37,457 bases of DNA from an uncultured Acetatifactor sp. (lineage in GTDB: Bacteria; Bacillota; Clostridia; Lachnospirales; Lachnospiraceae). Positions within the stretch are counted from its first letter, which is position 1. The number at the start of each line of letters is the position of its first letter. The DNA lies in contig CAJGCP010000019.1 of NCBI GenBank assembly GCA_904501885.1, positions 1 to 37,457 on the forward strand. Reading direction: 5' to 3'. Both the position numbers and the translations under genes were made by a program. The notes under the pieces were generated by a model, which was not told the DNA's origin, ran no database searches, and saw nothing but the letters and a program-made list of their open reading frames with translations. Positions 9,406-17,754 of this stretch are shown piece by piece.

Positions 9406-10335
9406 CTACTCCACTTGAAGTCTTACCATCTTTGTGCCGTCCCAATACCATTTATCGCCTTTACTATCCACCATCACTCTTCTTGTTTCATAATTTACAC
9501 TTCCATCCAACATCCTCACCGGGATAGATATGGTTTCTACATTTCCTTCATCCATCCAATTGTTCTTGGAATAGAAATCGGCTGCCAAAGAATTTGTCGT
9601 TTTTCCCTTTATCCAATTTCTATTAGCATATTGGTCTATCGCCGGCTTATCATCATCCCCATTGTCCGGACCCACTATTTCAGGTATTCCACCACTGCCA
9701 CCATCTCCCTCCAACTCCTTCAGCACCGACAAATAACGGTTGAAATAATTGGTATCGATTTCCATCCTCTTGTTTGCCTGTTCTGTGAGCAGCTGGTTCT
9801 TATACTGGAATCCCTGCAGGGCAAGTCCTAACTGCTGTTGCAACGCATTGTAAGCAATTTCTGCCTGCGCTGCAGAGTTCTGCAACCGTGCATCCTTGAT
9901 GGCATTATCAAAATCAAGCATTGCCCTACTGATGGCCTCTCTTGCAGTTGCCACACGCGTCTGATAGGTATTAAACATACTTACCTGTGACGATTCACCA
10001 TATCCGTCATTCATAAGGCCTGCAGAAGCCATCTGCTCCGCATTGGCACCGTACTTATTACTTTCCTTCTGCCAATCCACATACGCACCGGACTGCTCCT
10101 TGGTGTAGTCCTTCTGCGCCTGCTCTCTCTGCTGTTCAATCTGCTCTATGGCAAAATCCGTTCTCTCCTGCTGAATCTGCGCCATCCTGTCAGCCCACTT
10201 CTGGGATTCTGCTATCTGCGCCTGATAGAACTCGTCCGACTTGTTTGCCATATCCGTATACATTTTCTCTGAATCCGACAAAGCCTGCTGCTTCTGCTCT
10301 TCGATGCCCGTTGCCGTCATACTATTATTGGCCAT
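9406..10335 (-). CDS. Internal/ejection virion protein candidate
   Basis: A 309-aa protein. Residues 1-200 are strongly helical and Gln-rich, with heptad-like patterns (QIQQERTDFAIEQIEQQREQ). A segment with YGANAEQMASAGL and NTYQTRVATAREAI follows, then a Gly/Asp-rich linker and a small beta-rich C-terminal domain. This composition fits podovirus ejection proteins of the P22 gp7/gp16 or T7 core type, as does its place between the gp10-like protein and the giant polyvalent protein. AGGAGGGAG precedes the ATG, and the next gene begins 13 bp downstream. A tail-needle or assembly-chaperone role cannot be excluded. Confidence 0.65.
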   Translation of the reverse strand: MANNSMTATGIEEQKQQALSDSEKMYTDMANKSDEFYQAQIAESQKWADRMAQIQQERTDFAIEQIEQQREQAQKDYTKEQSGAYVDWQKESNKYGANAEQMASAGLMNDGYGESSQVSMFNTYQTRVATAREAISRAMLDFDNAIKDARLQNSAAQAEIAYNALQQQLGLALQGFQYKNQLLTEQANKRMEIDTNYFNRYLSVLKELEGDGGSGGIPEIVGPDNGDDDKPAIDQYANRNWIKGKTTNSLAADFYSKNNWMDEGNVETISIPVRMLDGSVNYETRRVMVDSKGDKWYWDGTKMVRLQVE

Positions 10336-10347
10336 GATTACTCCCTC

Positions 10348-12036
10348 CTACCGCTTTATGTATCCACCGACGAAGCACTCCAGCGTTGCCGTTTCAATGC
10401 TGAACCTCGTCTTGGAATGGAACTTAAGCTGAATATCCTTAAACTTCTTTCTCTTGATTCTGCTGACAAAATAATCAGTGATACCCTCATAGGTACCTAT
10501 CAATTCAAAGTCCGTGTCTTCCGTCTTGGCATACACCTCTACATCTCCGGTAGCCTCCACCACACAGCCCCTCTTATTGGTTGTCTTCTGATGCTGCGGA
10601 TAATTGAACCTATCCTTCGGCGTGGTCCACCAGCTTACCACATCACCTTCCATATCGGTCAGCGTATACACCCCATCTTCTGTTCCAAGGTATAGAACAC
10701 CGCCATTTACCCTGGCGCCGGTGATAGCCTTTTCCATCTCCCAATAGAACCACTCATACTCTCTGTGCCCATCATTGGAAAATGTTCCCCTGCCATCTGC
10801 AAGGTACACCCTGTTTCCTATGAACACCATCAAATACCCTTCCCACTCGGCAAGGATCATGTCCTTATACCCTTCCTCAGTAGTCAGTTTCCTGTCTGCC
10901 AAAGAACTCCTGTGAGCAATGGCCTGCTCCGCCGTGATATCTCCATTGATACCCTCCATACCTCGCTCACTGAAAAAGACAATATCGTCATTAAAATTAA
11001 TGGCGCCGCCTACACACCCGGTAGAAATACTGGAGTGCACACTTGGGTATATCTTTCCGTACTCATGATCATTGGTGGGCGTATGATAAAACACCGTGGT
11101 ATTGGCATGGGACGGCTCCTTGAATGCCCACAACGCATTATTGCCGGCCACAAGCCCCCTTATCGGTGCCATATCCAGCCCCTCATTGTAATAATCCAAA
11201 TCACTACAATAAGACGGGTCATCCAGACTACAATGGAATATTGTATTGGGATACTCAGGATTTCCACTAAAAAACACCCTGTTGTCGAAAAGCTGTAACA
11301 GAGTGCATTTATTGATTTTATCCCGGTACCCCTCCACCGTTTTCCTAAACTCTACCGACACATTATCCTGCCCATCCGTAAGCGGTACCTCCGGCGCAAC
11401 CTCAAAAGTAATCTTGCCTGCCTCATAGTCCACTGTAAAAGCCTGCGTCTCCTCGTCATTTACCTTCACGATGGGCACATAATCACTGTCAATGTACTGC
11501 GCATCCAAACAATACTCCGTACTCTCTCCGTCGGCAAGGAAAGTATTTATGCGCTTCCCGATAAGCAGGTTCACATCTTCATATATAGTTCCACCGCCAC
11601 CGGGCCTTCTGGCTATGGATGTTGTGGGTGTGTACCCCTCCACTTCCTTAATACTGCTGCCATCATACTGAAGATAATGCTTCCCGTCCTTGAAATACCA
11701 CACACCACCGTACAAGAACCCGTCACTCCTGGCAGGATTTAACCCACTGTACAACTCTGTCTTCACACCATCCACAACCCTGTACAGACTCGTGCCGCTG
11801 TGCACCAGCATCTCTTCCGTTTCTCCTGCCTTATAAAAGAAAATTCCGTACACAATCCCCTCAAAAGCTTCTTTCAACTCCATCTTGGGACGTGTACGGA
11901 TACTTTCCGTCTCCTTATAATCCTTCCAAATATTCACACTGTCCGGGCTTCGCACCAGATTGATTTCCTCTCCACGAAAATCCACCCCTCGGAAATTACT
12001 GTAGATTCTCGGAATCAAATTATTGTCAGGCATCAT
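10348..12036 (-). CDS. P22 gp10-like tail stabilisation/hub protein
   Basis: A 562-aa, beta-rich protein with no signal peptide. Repeated blade-like units such as GTSLYRVVDG, GNRVYLADGRG and GTEDGVYTLTD suggest a propeller-type fold, as in the packaged-DNA stabilisation protein of P22-like phages. That protein closes the portal channel and links the connector to the tail needle and spikes. The order portal, capsid, gp4-like, gp10-like, ejection proteins matches short-tailed phages. The first of two adjacent ATGs has GGAGG 9 nt ahead, and the gene overlaps its upstream neighbour by 4 bp, suggesting translational coupling. Confidence 0.8.
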   Translation of the reverse strand: MMPDNNLIPRIYSNFRGVDFRGEEINLVRSPDSVNIWKDYKETESIRTRPKMELKEAFEGIVYGIFFYKAGETEEMLVHSGTSLYRVVDGVKTELYSGLNPARSDGFLYGGVWYFKDGKHYLQYDGSSIKEVEGYTPTTSIARRPGGGGTIYEDVNLLIGKRINTFLADGESTEYCLDAQYIDSDYVPIVKVNDEETQAFTVDYEAGKITFEVAPEVPLTDGQDNVSVEFRKTVEGYRDKINKCTLLQLFDNRVFFSGNPEYPNTIFHCSLDDPSYCSDLDYYNEGLDMAPIRGLVAGNNALWAFKEPSHANTTVFYHTPTNDHEYGKIYPSVHSSISTGCVGGAINFNDDIVFFSERGMEGINGDITAEQAIAHRSSLADRKLTTEEGYKDMILAEWEGYLMVFIGNRVYLADGRGTFSNDGHREYEWFYWEMEKAITGARVNGGVLYLGTEDGVYTLTDMEGDVVSWWTTPKDRFNYPQHQKTTNKRGCVVEATGDVEVYAKTEDTDFELIGTYEGITDYFVSRIKRKKFKDIQLKFHSKTRFSIETATLECFVGGYIKR

Positions 12037-12593
12037 ATACTATAACCTCCGTCAACATAGATGCCGCCCATGGAATACCTGGGGTCTAACATCTGCTTCA
12101 ACTCTGCGTACCTGTTCGCATAAATTTGACCATACTGTGAAGATATATCACTCTTCAAAAGGTCTGCAGCAATACCATACGGCATAATTTCCAGCACATC
12201 GTTTGGAAGTTCGAACTCATAACTGTCCTTGGTGCTCTCCGTGATTCTCTCCGGATACTTGAAATAATCGATTTCCATCACACCATCTTCCAAAGCCTTG
12301 ATGATGGTACCCTGTGCCTTATAATCCACCTGTACACCACGCACAATGCCCAGCTGATACACCTCATACTTGCCAGCTTTTTCAATCCTGGCAAAATCAA
12401 TCAGGTCTCCAGCCTTAACAGGTATCTCCACATACCCGGGCAACTTCTTGAACCGAACCATCTCAAACATGACCTGATTCATAACATCGTCATGCTTCCT
12501 TGCAATGTCGGGATCATCTGTAAGCATTTCACTATTGGGATTTAACTCCTCAATAAGCGCCAACACCTTCCTTTTCATCTCCAACTTCGTCAT
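12033..12593 (-). CDS. Head-tail connector/adaptor, P22 gp4-like
   Basis: A 186-aa protein with a helical N-terminal segment (MTKLEMKRKVLALIEELNP), a beta-rich middle (YVEIPVKAGD, KYEVYQLGIV) and a helical C-terminus (IAADLLKSD, YANRYAELKQML). This layout is typical of phage tail-accessory or head-completion proteins that sit below the portal ring. The start at 12593 (ATG) is preferred over a TTG six codons upstream because GGAGGGG lies about 11 nt ahead. It overlaps the gp10-like gene, with which such proteins bind in the connector. The assignment rests on size, order and secondary-structure pattern. Confidence 0.7.
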   Translation of the reverse strand: MTKLEMKRKVLALIEELNPNSEMLTDDPDIARKHDDVMNQVMFEMVRFKKLPGYVEIPVKAGDLIDFARIEKAGKYEVYQLGIVRGVQVDYKAQGTIIKALEDGVMEIDYFKYPERITESTKDSYEFELPNDVLEIMPYGIAADLLKSDISSQYGQIYANRYAELKQMLDPRYSMGGIYVDGGYSI

Positions 12594-12598
12594 ATCAC

Positions 12599-12784
12599 TC
12601 AGCCCCTCCAAATCTTCTTCACTATCTCATCAATCTTCCTTCTTGCCTCCTTCAAGGCTGTTCCGGTAGCCATGGCGTCTGCCGCATAACCAGCTTTGGT
12701 GAGCGTCTTATCCGTCTTTGGCAAGCCGGATGATATCATCCCCTGCAATGCACTCTTCCCCTGAAGCTTCACATCATAACCCAT
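12599..12784 (-). CDS. Small tail-module protein with KTDKTLTKAGYAADA motif
   Basis: A 61-aa protein starting at 12784, inside the end of the preceding 58-aa gene, with AAAGGG upstream. Its central segment, DKTLTKAGYAADAMATGTAL, closely resembles the N-terminal segment of the BspA-like protein (RTLTKEGCAADAKATGEAI). This short helix-forming motif recurs in Firmicutes phage fibre and baseplate proteins and probably acts as an attachment or trimerisation segment. The rest is basic and helical. It may be a leftover or spare fibre N-terminus, or a small adaptor. Confidence 0.65.
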   Translation of the reverse strand: MGYDVKLQGKSALQGMISSGLPKTDKTLTKAGYAADAMATGTALKEARRKIDEIVKKIWRG

Positions 12785-12950
12785 CGTATTCCCTTTCCGC
12801 ATCTGCAACGATTGACTCATACTCCTCCTCCGTAATTTCATAGAAACTGTCCTCACTGACTCCCTCGGCTAAAAATATTTGCTTTCCATAACTACTTCCA
12901 TCCGTTAAAACTTTGCCTTCCTCGGCATACAAAACAATTCTTGATTTCAT
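12774..12950 (-). CDS. Small acidic protein of the tail module (58 aa)
   Basis: A 58-aa reading frame with a strong GGAGGAAGTATAT ribosome site ahead of its ATG. Its stop codon overlaps the start of the next gene by 11 bp. The sequence begins MKSRIVLYAEEGKVLTDG and ends in an acidic helix (ITEEEYESIVADAEREYD). It looks like the small chaperone-like or fibre-assembly proteins found after receptor-binding genes. I do not recognise a named family. It fills most of the gap between the BspA-like gene and the 61-aa gene. Confidence 0.65.
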   Translation of the reverse strand: MKSRIVLYAEEGKVLTDGSSYGKQIFLAEGVSEDSFYEITEEEYESIVADAEREYDGL

Positions 12951-12963
12951 ATATACTTCCTCC

Positions 12964-13791
12964 CTAAGCTAAAGCAATTGTCCAATTGTCTCTGGAAGCA
13001 ACCAAATTAAGCCACTCATTACTTGTACTTCCATCATTTTTTCCTACACTTGTTTCAAAAGCCATATTCACTGCCTTTTTTGATAGTGTGCAAGTTTTAC
13101 GGATGGTCTCTTGCGAAAGTACACTAAAAAGATTATTAATACTTTCTTTTGAAAGTTTTTCACACTTCGAAAATTCTATGTCACTTCCAATTTCTCCTGT
13201 CAAAATTAGATTTTCAAGGTTTTTGCAACCACTAAACGCATAAGCATTAAACACTGCCGATAATTGTATATCTGTTATAGTAAGGTTTTTCAGTTTTGTG
13301 CAGTTATAAAATGTATTAGTAAATGTAATAGCCGACCCAACACTAATTATTGCGGTAACCAATTCGGCACACCCAAAAAAGACATACGACATTCTATCGA
13401 CAAGTGAAAAGTTTACATCCGTCACTTCTTCAAGTTTGCTATAAGCAAACATTCTGTCTACAATGGTAGGTATAACCGCATACTTGGGTTTATATGTATC
13501 TTTATTCCACCCGCAACCTGCAAAAGCGTTACTATAATTTGTTAATTCTCCATTTTGCTGAAAAGCATCCCAAAACAAATTATATTGATGACTGCAACCC
13601 TCTTCATATTTCTCTGAAAGCCTTTCATCCATCATCTGTATAGCATTCTCTGCACGGTCTACGAGACATTCTATTGCTTCTCCCGTGGCTTTCGCATCCG
13701 CTGCACAGCCCTCTTTTGTCAGTGTCCTGTCTATCCTACTCAGGCTCGGCACCTTTCCTGTCAGTATTTTCTTTTCTGCGCTCATATCCAT
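12964..13791 (-). CDS. BspA-type leucine-rich-repeat tail protein, receptor-binding candidate
   Basis: A 275-aa protein. The N-terminus carries the phage fibre attachment motif (RTLTKEGCAADAKATGEAI, about residues 22-40). From about residue 80 it has BspA/DUF285-type leucine-rich repeats: NAFAGCGW, MSYVFFGCAELV, FTNTFYNCTKLKNLTI, AYAFSGCKNLENLIL. Such repeats mediate surface adhesion in bacterial proteins and serve as variable binding modules on phage tails. The gene looks more AT-rich than its neighbours, which suggests the tip was acquired as a cassette. AAAGGG precedes the ATG. I infer that it contributes to host recognition. Confidence 0.75.
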   Translation of the reverse strand: MDMSAEKKILTGKVPSLSRIDRTLTKEGCAADAKATGEAIECLVDRAENAIQMMDERLSEKYEEGCSHQYNLFWDAFQQNGELTNYSNAFAGCGWNKDTYKPKYAVIPTIVDRMFAYSKLEEVTDVNFSLVDRMSYVFFGCAELVTAIISVGSAITFTNTFYNCTKLKNLTITDIQLSAVFNAYAFSGCKNLENLILTGEIGSDIEFSKCEKLSKESINNLFSVLSQETIRKTCTLSKKAVNMAFETSVGKNDGSTSNEWLNLVASRDNWTIALA

Positions 13792-13813
13792 AATCTACCC
13801 TTTCCATTCGGTT

Positions 13814-14323
13814 CTAATTATATAACTGGATGCTTAAAGTGACATATGGAGCGGAATACGCACTATCCATGCGCACCACCATATCTGTAGACGCCTCTGT
13901 CTCAATCTCAAACCCTTCATCCGCCGGCAATGCATATGTTTTCTTTGACACTTGCTTCACTCCAACTGTTATAGCCAGCGTCGGTTCGGTACCGGTTTCG
14001 CTACCGCTACACACGAACGTTCCCTTGATACGCATCTTACTATAATTGCCCACGGGAATATCTTTGGTCGTAAAAGTACGGTTTTCGCCGTTCCATCCTT
14101 CACTTTTTAATAAAATATCCTTACCAGAGCGGACAATGGTACTATCTGTACTATTGGCAGCCCATGTGGATGTTTCATCAAATTTTGCATCAGGGAAATG
14201 CGTTTTTAATGTTTCCAGCATTTTCTTTGTAGTCATATCCGCTGTGATTAGGCCGCTATACTTTAAGGCATCATACAGCTCCGATGCTGTAATTCCACCC
14301 ATTTCACATCTATGAAATGCCAT
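13814..14323 (-). CDS. Tail/fibre protein with beta-sandwich C-terminus
   Basis: A 169-aa protein. The ATG at 14323 shares one base with the stop codon of the upstream gene (TGATG), and GAGGTG lies ahead of it; a GTG nine bases further upstream is less likely. The N-terminal 50 residues are helical (ITASELYDALKYSGLITADM). The C-terminal part is beta-rich with many Thr and Ser residues (GNYSKMRIKGTFVC, PTLAITVGVKQV, APYVTLSIQLYN), suggesting a sandwich-type binding or structural domain. It probably belongs to the receptor-binding assembly with the BppU-like and BspA-like proteins. The family is not recognised. Confidence 0.6.
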   Translation of the reverse strand: MAFHRCEMGGITASELYDALKYSGLITADMTTKKMLETLKTHFPDAKFDETSTWAANSTDSTIVRSGKDILLKSEGWNGENRTFTTKDIPVGNYSKMRIKGTFVCSGSETGTEPTLAITVGVKQVSKKTYALPADEGFEIETEASTDMVVRMDSAYSAPYVTLSIQLYN

Positions 14324-15138
14324 CAAAAACACCTCACTTTCACATTGACATCCTTTTCCTGCGGTTCAAAAGTAAACTCCAAATACCCCACACCCGATTT
14401 CACATCAACAGGGCATACCCCATACACATCCGTGTAGATATCCACCATTGTATCCTCTTTAATGGCTGCATCCTCCAACCGATACACAGTTGCCTTTGCT
14501 TCCAGTAAGAAAGTAAACATGGTCCCCACATGCGCCTGCAGTTGCGCCGTTGTAGCATACGGTGACATATCAGGAGCCACATACCCATCCAGCCTCTGGT
14601 CAAAAGTATTCATTCTATCAACCAGCACCTCCTTGACATCCTGAATTACTTCTTTCAGATACGATATTGCCCTGCTTATTACCTTGTTTGCAACCGGTCT
14701 TTCCGATGCCATATCAAGTTCACCATCAACCACCGGGATTTCCTCCGGCCGGATTTCCTCCTGCTCAAAATCGTCTCCCTCCGGGTAAAGCCTAAATATC
14801 TTTGGCCCGTCCTCATCATACCCTATAATCGTCTGTGGTTCCGTATCAGGATTCAATTCCACCTCATACCAAAAATCCGTGGGCTTGCTGATTACATCAC
14901 CGAACTTAGTATCTGCTTCGGTCAATCCCATTGCCACCACGTCCGTGTCCTGCTCAACCACTACATCCTTCTGCATCATCACGGACTCACAATCCTTTTT
15001 CTCCACGACCTTTAACCGTACCACTTCGCCTGCAGAAAAAATGTATGCCGTTCCGTCTTCCTTTTTCGCACCCACGCTTATCTCACAGGCATCTCCCCTG
15101 GTTATGTAAATAGATAAATCCTCATTGATCACAAACAT
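14323..15138 (-). CDS. BppU-like upper baseplate/fibre adaptor
   Basis: A 271-aa protein. Residues 1-125 match the pattern of N-terminal domains of phage baseplate upper proteins: LSIYITRGDACEISVGA, then an Ig-like series of strands including VVRLKVVEKKD and FWYEVELNPD. A helical linker follows (SYLKEVIQDVKEVLVDRMN), then ATTAQLQAHVG, and a short C-terminal strand-rich part. Such proteins attach receptor-binding tips to the tail. It begins the tail module after the terminator at 15511-15541 and the 102-aa gene, and is translationally coupled to the next gene. Confidence 0.7.
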   Translation of the reverse strand: MFVINEDLSIYITRGDACEISVGAKKEDGTAYIFSAGEVVRLKVVEKKDCESVMMQKDVVVEQDTDVVAMGLTEADTKFGDVISKPTDFWYEVELNPDTEPQTIIGYDEDGPKIFRLYPEGDDFEQEEIRPEEIPVVDGELDMASERPVANKVISRAISYLKEVIQDVKEVLVDRMNTFDQRLDGYVAPDMSPYATTAQLQAHVGTMFTFLLEAKATVYRLEDAAIKEDTMVDIYTDVYGVCPVDVKSGVGYLEFTFEPQEKDVNVKVRCF

Positions 15139-15148
15139 AATTCACACC

Positions 15149-15457
15149 TCACACCATATCCTTTATACAGGACAGTTCCTCAATCGCCTCTTCTACCGTC
15201 ATTATTTCCTCTACTGGCTTAATAAACCCTCTTCCTTCGTCCTCGTACACAAGCACATCCCCCTCCTTCAGGTAAATGGTTGTATCGTAGATGCTCTCAA
15301 ATCCTTCTCCCTTTACCCTGGATACGGAATGCAACACCAAATCCTTCACTGTCTGCTCCACGTGCTCACTCTTGTACTCAAGAACAGTATCCTTATTTAC
15401 TTTAATTCCTGGATACATTTCCACGCTGGGTTTTTGAATAAATTTCTGATATTCCAT
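15149..15457 (-). CDS. Small acidic structural-region protein (102 aa)
   Basis: A 102-aa protein, start at 15457 (MEYQKFIQKPSVEMYPG), with AAAGGAGACTAAAA directly ahead. A longer frame upstream would run through the terminator hairpin and is rejected. The first half is strand-rich with Val and Lys residues, and the end is acidic and helical (PVEEIMTVEEAIEELSCIKDMV). It sits between the capsid block and the BppU-like adaptor. It could be a head-completion or tail-assembly protein; the family is not recognised. Confidence 0.6.
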   Translation of the reverse strand: MEYQKFIQKPSVEMYPGIKVNKDTVLEYKSEHVEQTVKDLVLHSVSRVKGEGFESIYDTTIYLKEGDVLVYEDEGRGFIKPVEEIMTVEEAIEELSCIKDMV

Positions 15458-15510
15458 TTTTAGTCTCCTTTCCTTCCCCCTTTCTTCATAACAGGAACTT
15501 CCTGCCATCA

Positions 15511-15541
15511 AGAAAAGGAGAGAGGGGTTTCCCCCTCTCCC
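15511..15541 (-). terminator. Intrinsic terminator after the capsid block
   Basis: On the minus strand a stem with GAGAGGGG paired to CCCCTCTC (15532-15539 with 15520-15527), which can extend further, is followed three bases later by TTTTCTT. It starts 6 bp after the stop codon of the 60-aa gene. I see no convincing promoter between it and the next gene, so it probably acts as a partial terminator that lowers tail-gene expression relative to capsid. Confidence 0.85.
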
Positions 15542-15546
15542 TGCAA

Positions 15547-15729
15547 TCACTTCTTTTGTTCGGTTTTCTTGGGTTTTTCTTCCACTTCTCCAAGCACCTT
15601 CACCATATTCACATTGACTGCCCTAATGCTGGCCAGCTGCGCATCGGTAACATGAATTATGTCGCCCTTATCCACGTCTTTTTTAGCGGCTTTGGAGTAA
15701 AAGGGAATCATTACTTTTACCTTCTTCAT
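15547..15729 (-). CDS. Small Lys-rich protein next to the capsid gene (60 aa)
   Basis: A 60-aa protein starting 9 bp after the capsid stop codon, with a modest AGGTG site. The sequence has a short beta-like core (KVKVMIPFYSKAA, KGDIIHVTDAQLASIRAVN) and a basic, charged tail (EEKPKKTEQKK). Size, charge and position right after the major capsid gene suggest a capsid-binding, decoration or head-completion peptide. It ends immediately before the terminator, so it is co-expressed with capsid at high level. Confidence 0.65.
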   Translation of the reverse strand: MKKVKVMIPFYSKAAKKDVDKGDIIHVTDAQLASIRAVNVNMVKVLGEVEEKPKKTEQKK

Positions 15730-15738
15730 AGGCTACAC

Positions 15739-16554
15739 CTACGCTGTTGCCTTCAAAGGTACCTTGATAACCTCAATACGTGCTTCATCGATGGTCTTAG
15801 CACCAAAGGTATCCAAACCACGGATGATGTCCTTGAACAGATAAGGATGACGAAGTGCTTCCACCTCATTAATCTGTCCGGCAAATGCGATAGCCTTTCT
15901 ACCACGAATTGCACAATATACGTGCGTAGCATCCTTTGCAAGGTTATTGGTCATAACAACGTCAAAGTCGTCATACTTACCAACAACACCTCTCTTAATG
16001 AGTTCAGGGTTGTCGGTGGACAGGGTAATCAGGCAATTCTTGAACACATTGTAGACTCTGGGAGAAATTTCGATAACACCCTCTTCATCGAAGTCTCTTT
16101 CACGGAGTTCAACGATAGCGTCATCAATTGCCTGCTTAACAGCTTCCTGGGTCAAGTTGTCAGCCTCCACAAAGTTTTCTGCCTCTTTGATGAGACCAGC
16201 AACATAGCTGTCTCTTGCAACTGCCAACTTATGAGATGCCTTTCTCTTGTACTCGTCAGGAAGACCGGGAACGGACTGTGCCTTATCCACATCATCTACC
16301 AGGAAACCGAATGCATTTGCCTGATCAATAATGAGCATCTGGCCCTCATCGCTCATGTCTTCGTAATTGATGGGAGTTTTACCATCATACGCAACTACCG
16401 TAGGTTCGCCTACGCCCAGAATCTTCACGCTGTTTGCAAGTTTGCAATCGCCCTCATAGTCACGATTACAGTTCTGCACCAGCTTACACTTTACTTTCAA
16501 ATCATCCATGATTTTCTTAGACCAAATGGTCTGAATAAAATTTGTAACTGCCAT
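15739..16554 (-). CDS. Major capsid protein (HK97-fold candidate)
   Basis: A 271-aa protein; the start at 16554 (MAVTNFIQTIWS) has GGAGG 8 nt ahead, while an ATG five codons upstream has no such site. Its length, the acidic and helical middle (QEAVKQAIDDAIVELRE), the domain ending EISPRVYNVFKNCLI, and the late GRKAIAFAGQINEVEALR segment fit the coat proteins of Firmicutes tailed phages with an HK97 fold. It follows the scaffold gene directly, as expected. It should form the procapsid shell on the scaffold and portal. Confidence 0.88.
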   Translation of the reverse strand: MAVTNFIQTIWSKKIMDDLKVKCKLVQNCNRDYEGDCKLANSVKILGVGEPTVVAYDGKTPINYEDMSDEGQMLIIDQANAFGFLVDDVDKAQSVPGLPDEYKRKASHKLAVARDSYVAGLIKEAENFVEADNLTQEAVKQAIDDAIVELRERDFDEEGVIEISPRVYNVFKNCLITLSTDNPELIKRGVVGKYDDFDVVMTNNLAKDATHVYCAIRGRKAIAFAGQINEVEALRHPYLFKDIIRGLDTFGAKTIDEARIEVIKVPLKATA

Positions 16555-16584
16555 TTTCATTTCCTCCATTCATGTGAGGAAGCA

Positions 16585-17373
16585 TCACCATTTCGCCATG
16601 GACCTTTCTACAGCCTTAAACAGTTCCGGATTCTTGTCGAAGTCCTTTACTGTGAAGGCTTTGGCTTCTTCCTTTGTATAGAAGTCCTTTACCGTTTTGT
16701 TGTCCGTTGTTCGATTGGTCATACTTCCGATTGTTTTGTATTCTTTTTTAGGTTGCATTTTGTTGAAGATTTCATAAATCTCCGTCACGGATGTATCCTT
16801 GCTGAATTTTGCAGCAAAGTCTCTAAAGTCCTTGCTGTTGTACACCTCTTCTGTTACACCAATTTTCTGCAGTTCTCTGCTCTTCTCCGTGTTGCCAATA
16901 AACTCGGTCAGATGTTTGAATACTTCTTTTTCTCTCGCATTCATACCTGCTGCCCCAAGTTCTGCCAAACGGTCAGCCTCTTCCCTTGCATCCTCAAAGC
17001 CACCTTTGATAATTTCATCAGCTTCAGCTCTGGCAAGAATCTTGATATCATTATCCGAATATGCCGGCGGTTCGGCGATATCAATACCCTTATCCTTGTA
17101 GTAACTTCTGAATGAATCCGTAATCTCAGATACATCTTCTTTGCCGGTACCTGCCTTCAGTACGCTTTCTAACTGGCCGTACTTTCTTTCATACTCCTTA
17201 CGTACTTTAGCCTGTGCCCGGGCTTTTTCTTTGCCTACAATCGCATCTACTTCTTCCTGCGTGAAGGTCTTTGGTTCGGGTGCAACAATCTGCTCTTCCT
17301 CACCACCCATTTCTTCTGTAGTCGGTTCTACATTTTCAGAGTCAATCAACTCAAGGTTTTTTGTTTCGCTCAT
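16585..17373 (-). CDS. Capsid scaffolding protein
   Basis: A 262-aa, highly charged and mostly helical protein. It opens with an acidic disordered stretch rich in Glu, then KTFTQEEVDAIVGKEKARAQ, the typical opening of phage scaffold helices. The C-terminus is basic (KDFYTKEEAKAFTVKDF), fitting the coat-binding region of scaffolds. The gene lies immediately upstream of the major capsid gene and has AGGAAGGAG ahead of the start. It should direct procapsid assembly and leave before or during packaging. Confidence 0.87.
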   Translation of the reverse strand: MSETKNLELIDSENVEPTTEEMGGEEEQIVAPEPKTFTQEEVDAIVGKEKARAQAKVRKEYERKYGQLESVLKAGTGKEDVSEITDSFRSYYKDKGIDIAEPPAYSDNDIKILARAEADEIIKGGFEDAREEADRLAELGAAGMNAREKEVFKHLTEFIGNTEKSRELQKIGVTEEVYNSKDFRDFAAKFSKDTSVTEIYEIFNKMQPKKEYKTIGSMTNRTTDNKTVKDFYTKEEAKAFTVKDFDKNPELFKAVERSMAKW

Positions 17374-17388
17374 ACGAAATTCTCCTTC

Positions 17389-17493
17389 CTATTTGTTCTT
17401 GGTGTTTGTTTCACCTTCTCCATACAGTTTTGGACTTGAATGTTTGGTCCGCATATTAAAAGGGCGCTCCCGGAGGAACATCCTGATAACCAT
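17389..17493 (-). CDS. Possible 34-aa basic protein upstream of scaffold
   Basis: A short open frame in the otherwise empty 134-bp space between the Tad2-like gene and the scaffold gene. It reads MVIRMFLRERPFNMRTKHSS at its start, then ends KLYGEGETNTKNK. Its TAG stop lies just ahead of the scaffold ribosome site, as for a neighbouring gene in an operon. Its own ribosome site is weak (AAAGA), so the call is tentative. The peptide is strongly basic at the front; no function can be assigned. Confidence 0.4.
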   Translation of the reverse strand: MVIRMFLRERPFNMRTKHSSPKLYGEGETNTKNK

Positions 17494-17507
17494 TCTTTAT
17501 TCAGTTT

Positions 17508-17753
17508 TTACTGGACTTCTATCCAGTCTTCAGCAAGCATGTCTGTCTGACTTGCAAGCCAAGGCACAACACCTTTAGGTGCATCAGGATTGTCTGTAAC
17601 CAATCCATTTGTGACAATGTAGATATACGGCAATGTCATTTTGCTGTGCGCATCAGGTCTCTGCATCTCTATGTAGATACCCTTTCCGTTCCAGCCCTTT
17701 CGTGCTACCTTCTTTCCTGATTTCAATAACTCCAATGCTTTTCCGAAATCCAT
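17508..17753 (-). CDS. tad2: Tad2-like (DUF2829) Thoeris anti-defence protein
   Basis: An 81-aa protein covering the whole DUF2829 pattern: MDFGKALELLKSGKKVARKG, WNGKGIYIEM, LPYIYIV, and the hallmark C-terminus VPWLASQTDMLAEDW. DUF2829 proteins include Tad2, a phage protein that captures the cyclic ADP-ribose-type signal made by the Thoeris ThsB TIR protein, so that ThsA is not activated. Its place between portal/DUF6275 and scaffold is an accessory insertion in the head operon. AAGGGAG precedes the ATG, and the DUF6275 stop codon ends one base upstream. Sequestration of a particular nucleotide by this copy is inferred from the family. Confidence 0.85.
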   Translation of the reverse strand: MDFGKALELLKSGKKVARKGWNGKGIYIEMQRPDAHSKMTLPYIYIVTNGLVTDNPDAPKGVVPWLASQTDMLAEDWIEVQ

Positions 17754-17754
17754 A

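Noticed and set aside
15556..17115. Plus-strand open frame of 519 codons opposite the capsid and scaffold genes
   Set aside because: It is antisense to two well-supported structural genes, has no ribosome site or promoter, and encodes a Cys/His/Phe-rich sequence without domain pattern, typical of a mirror frame.
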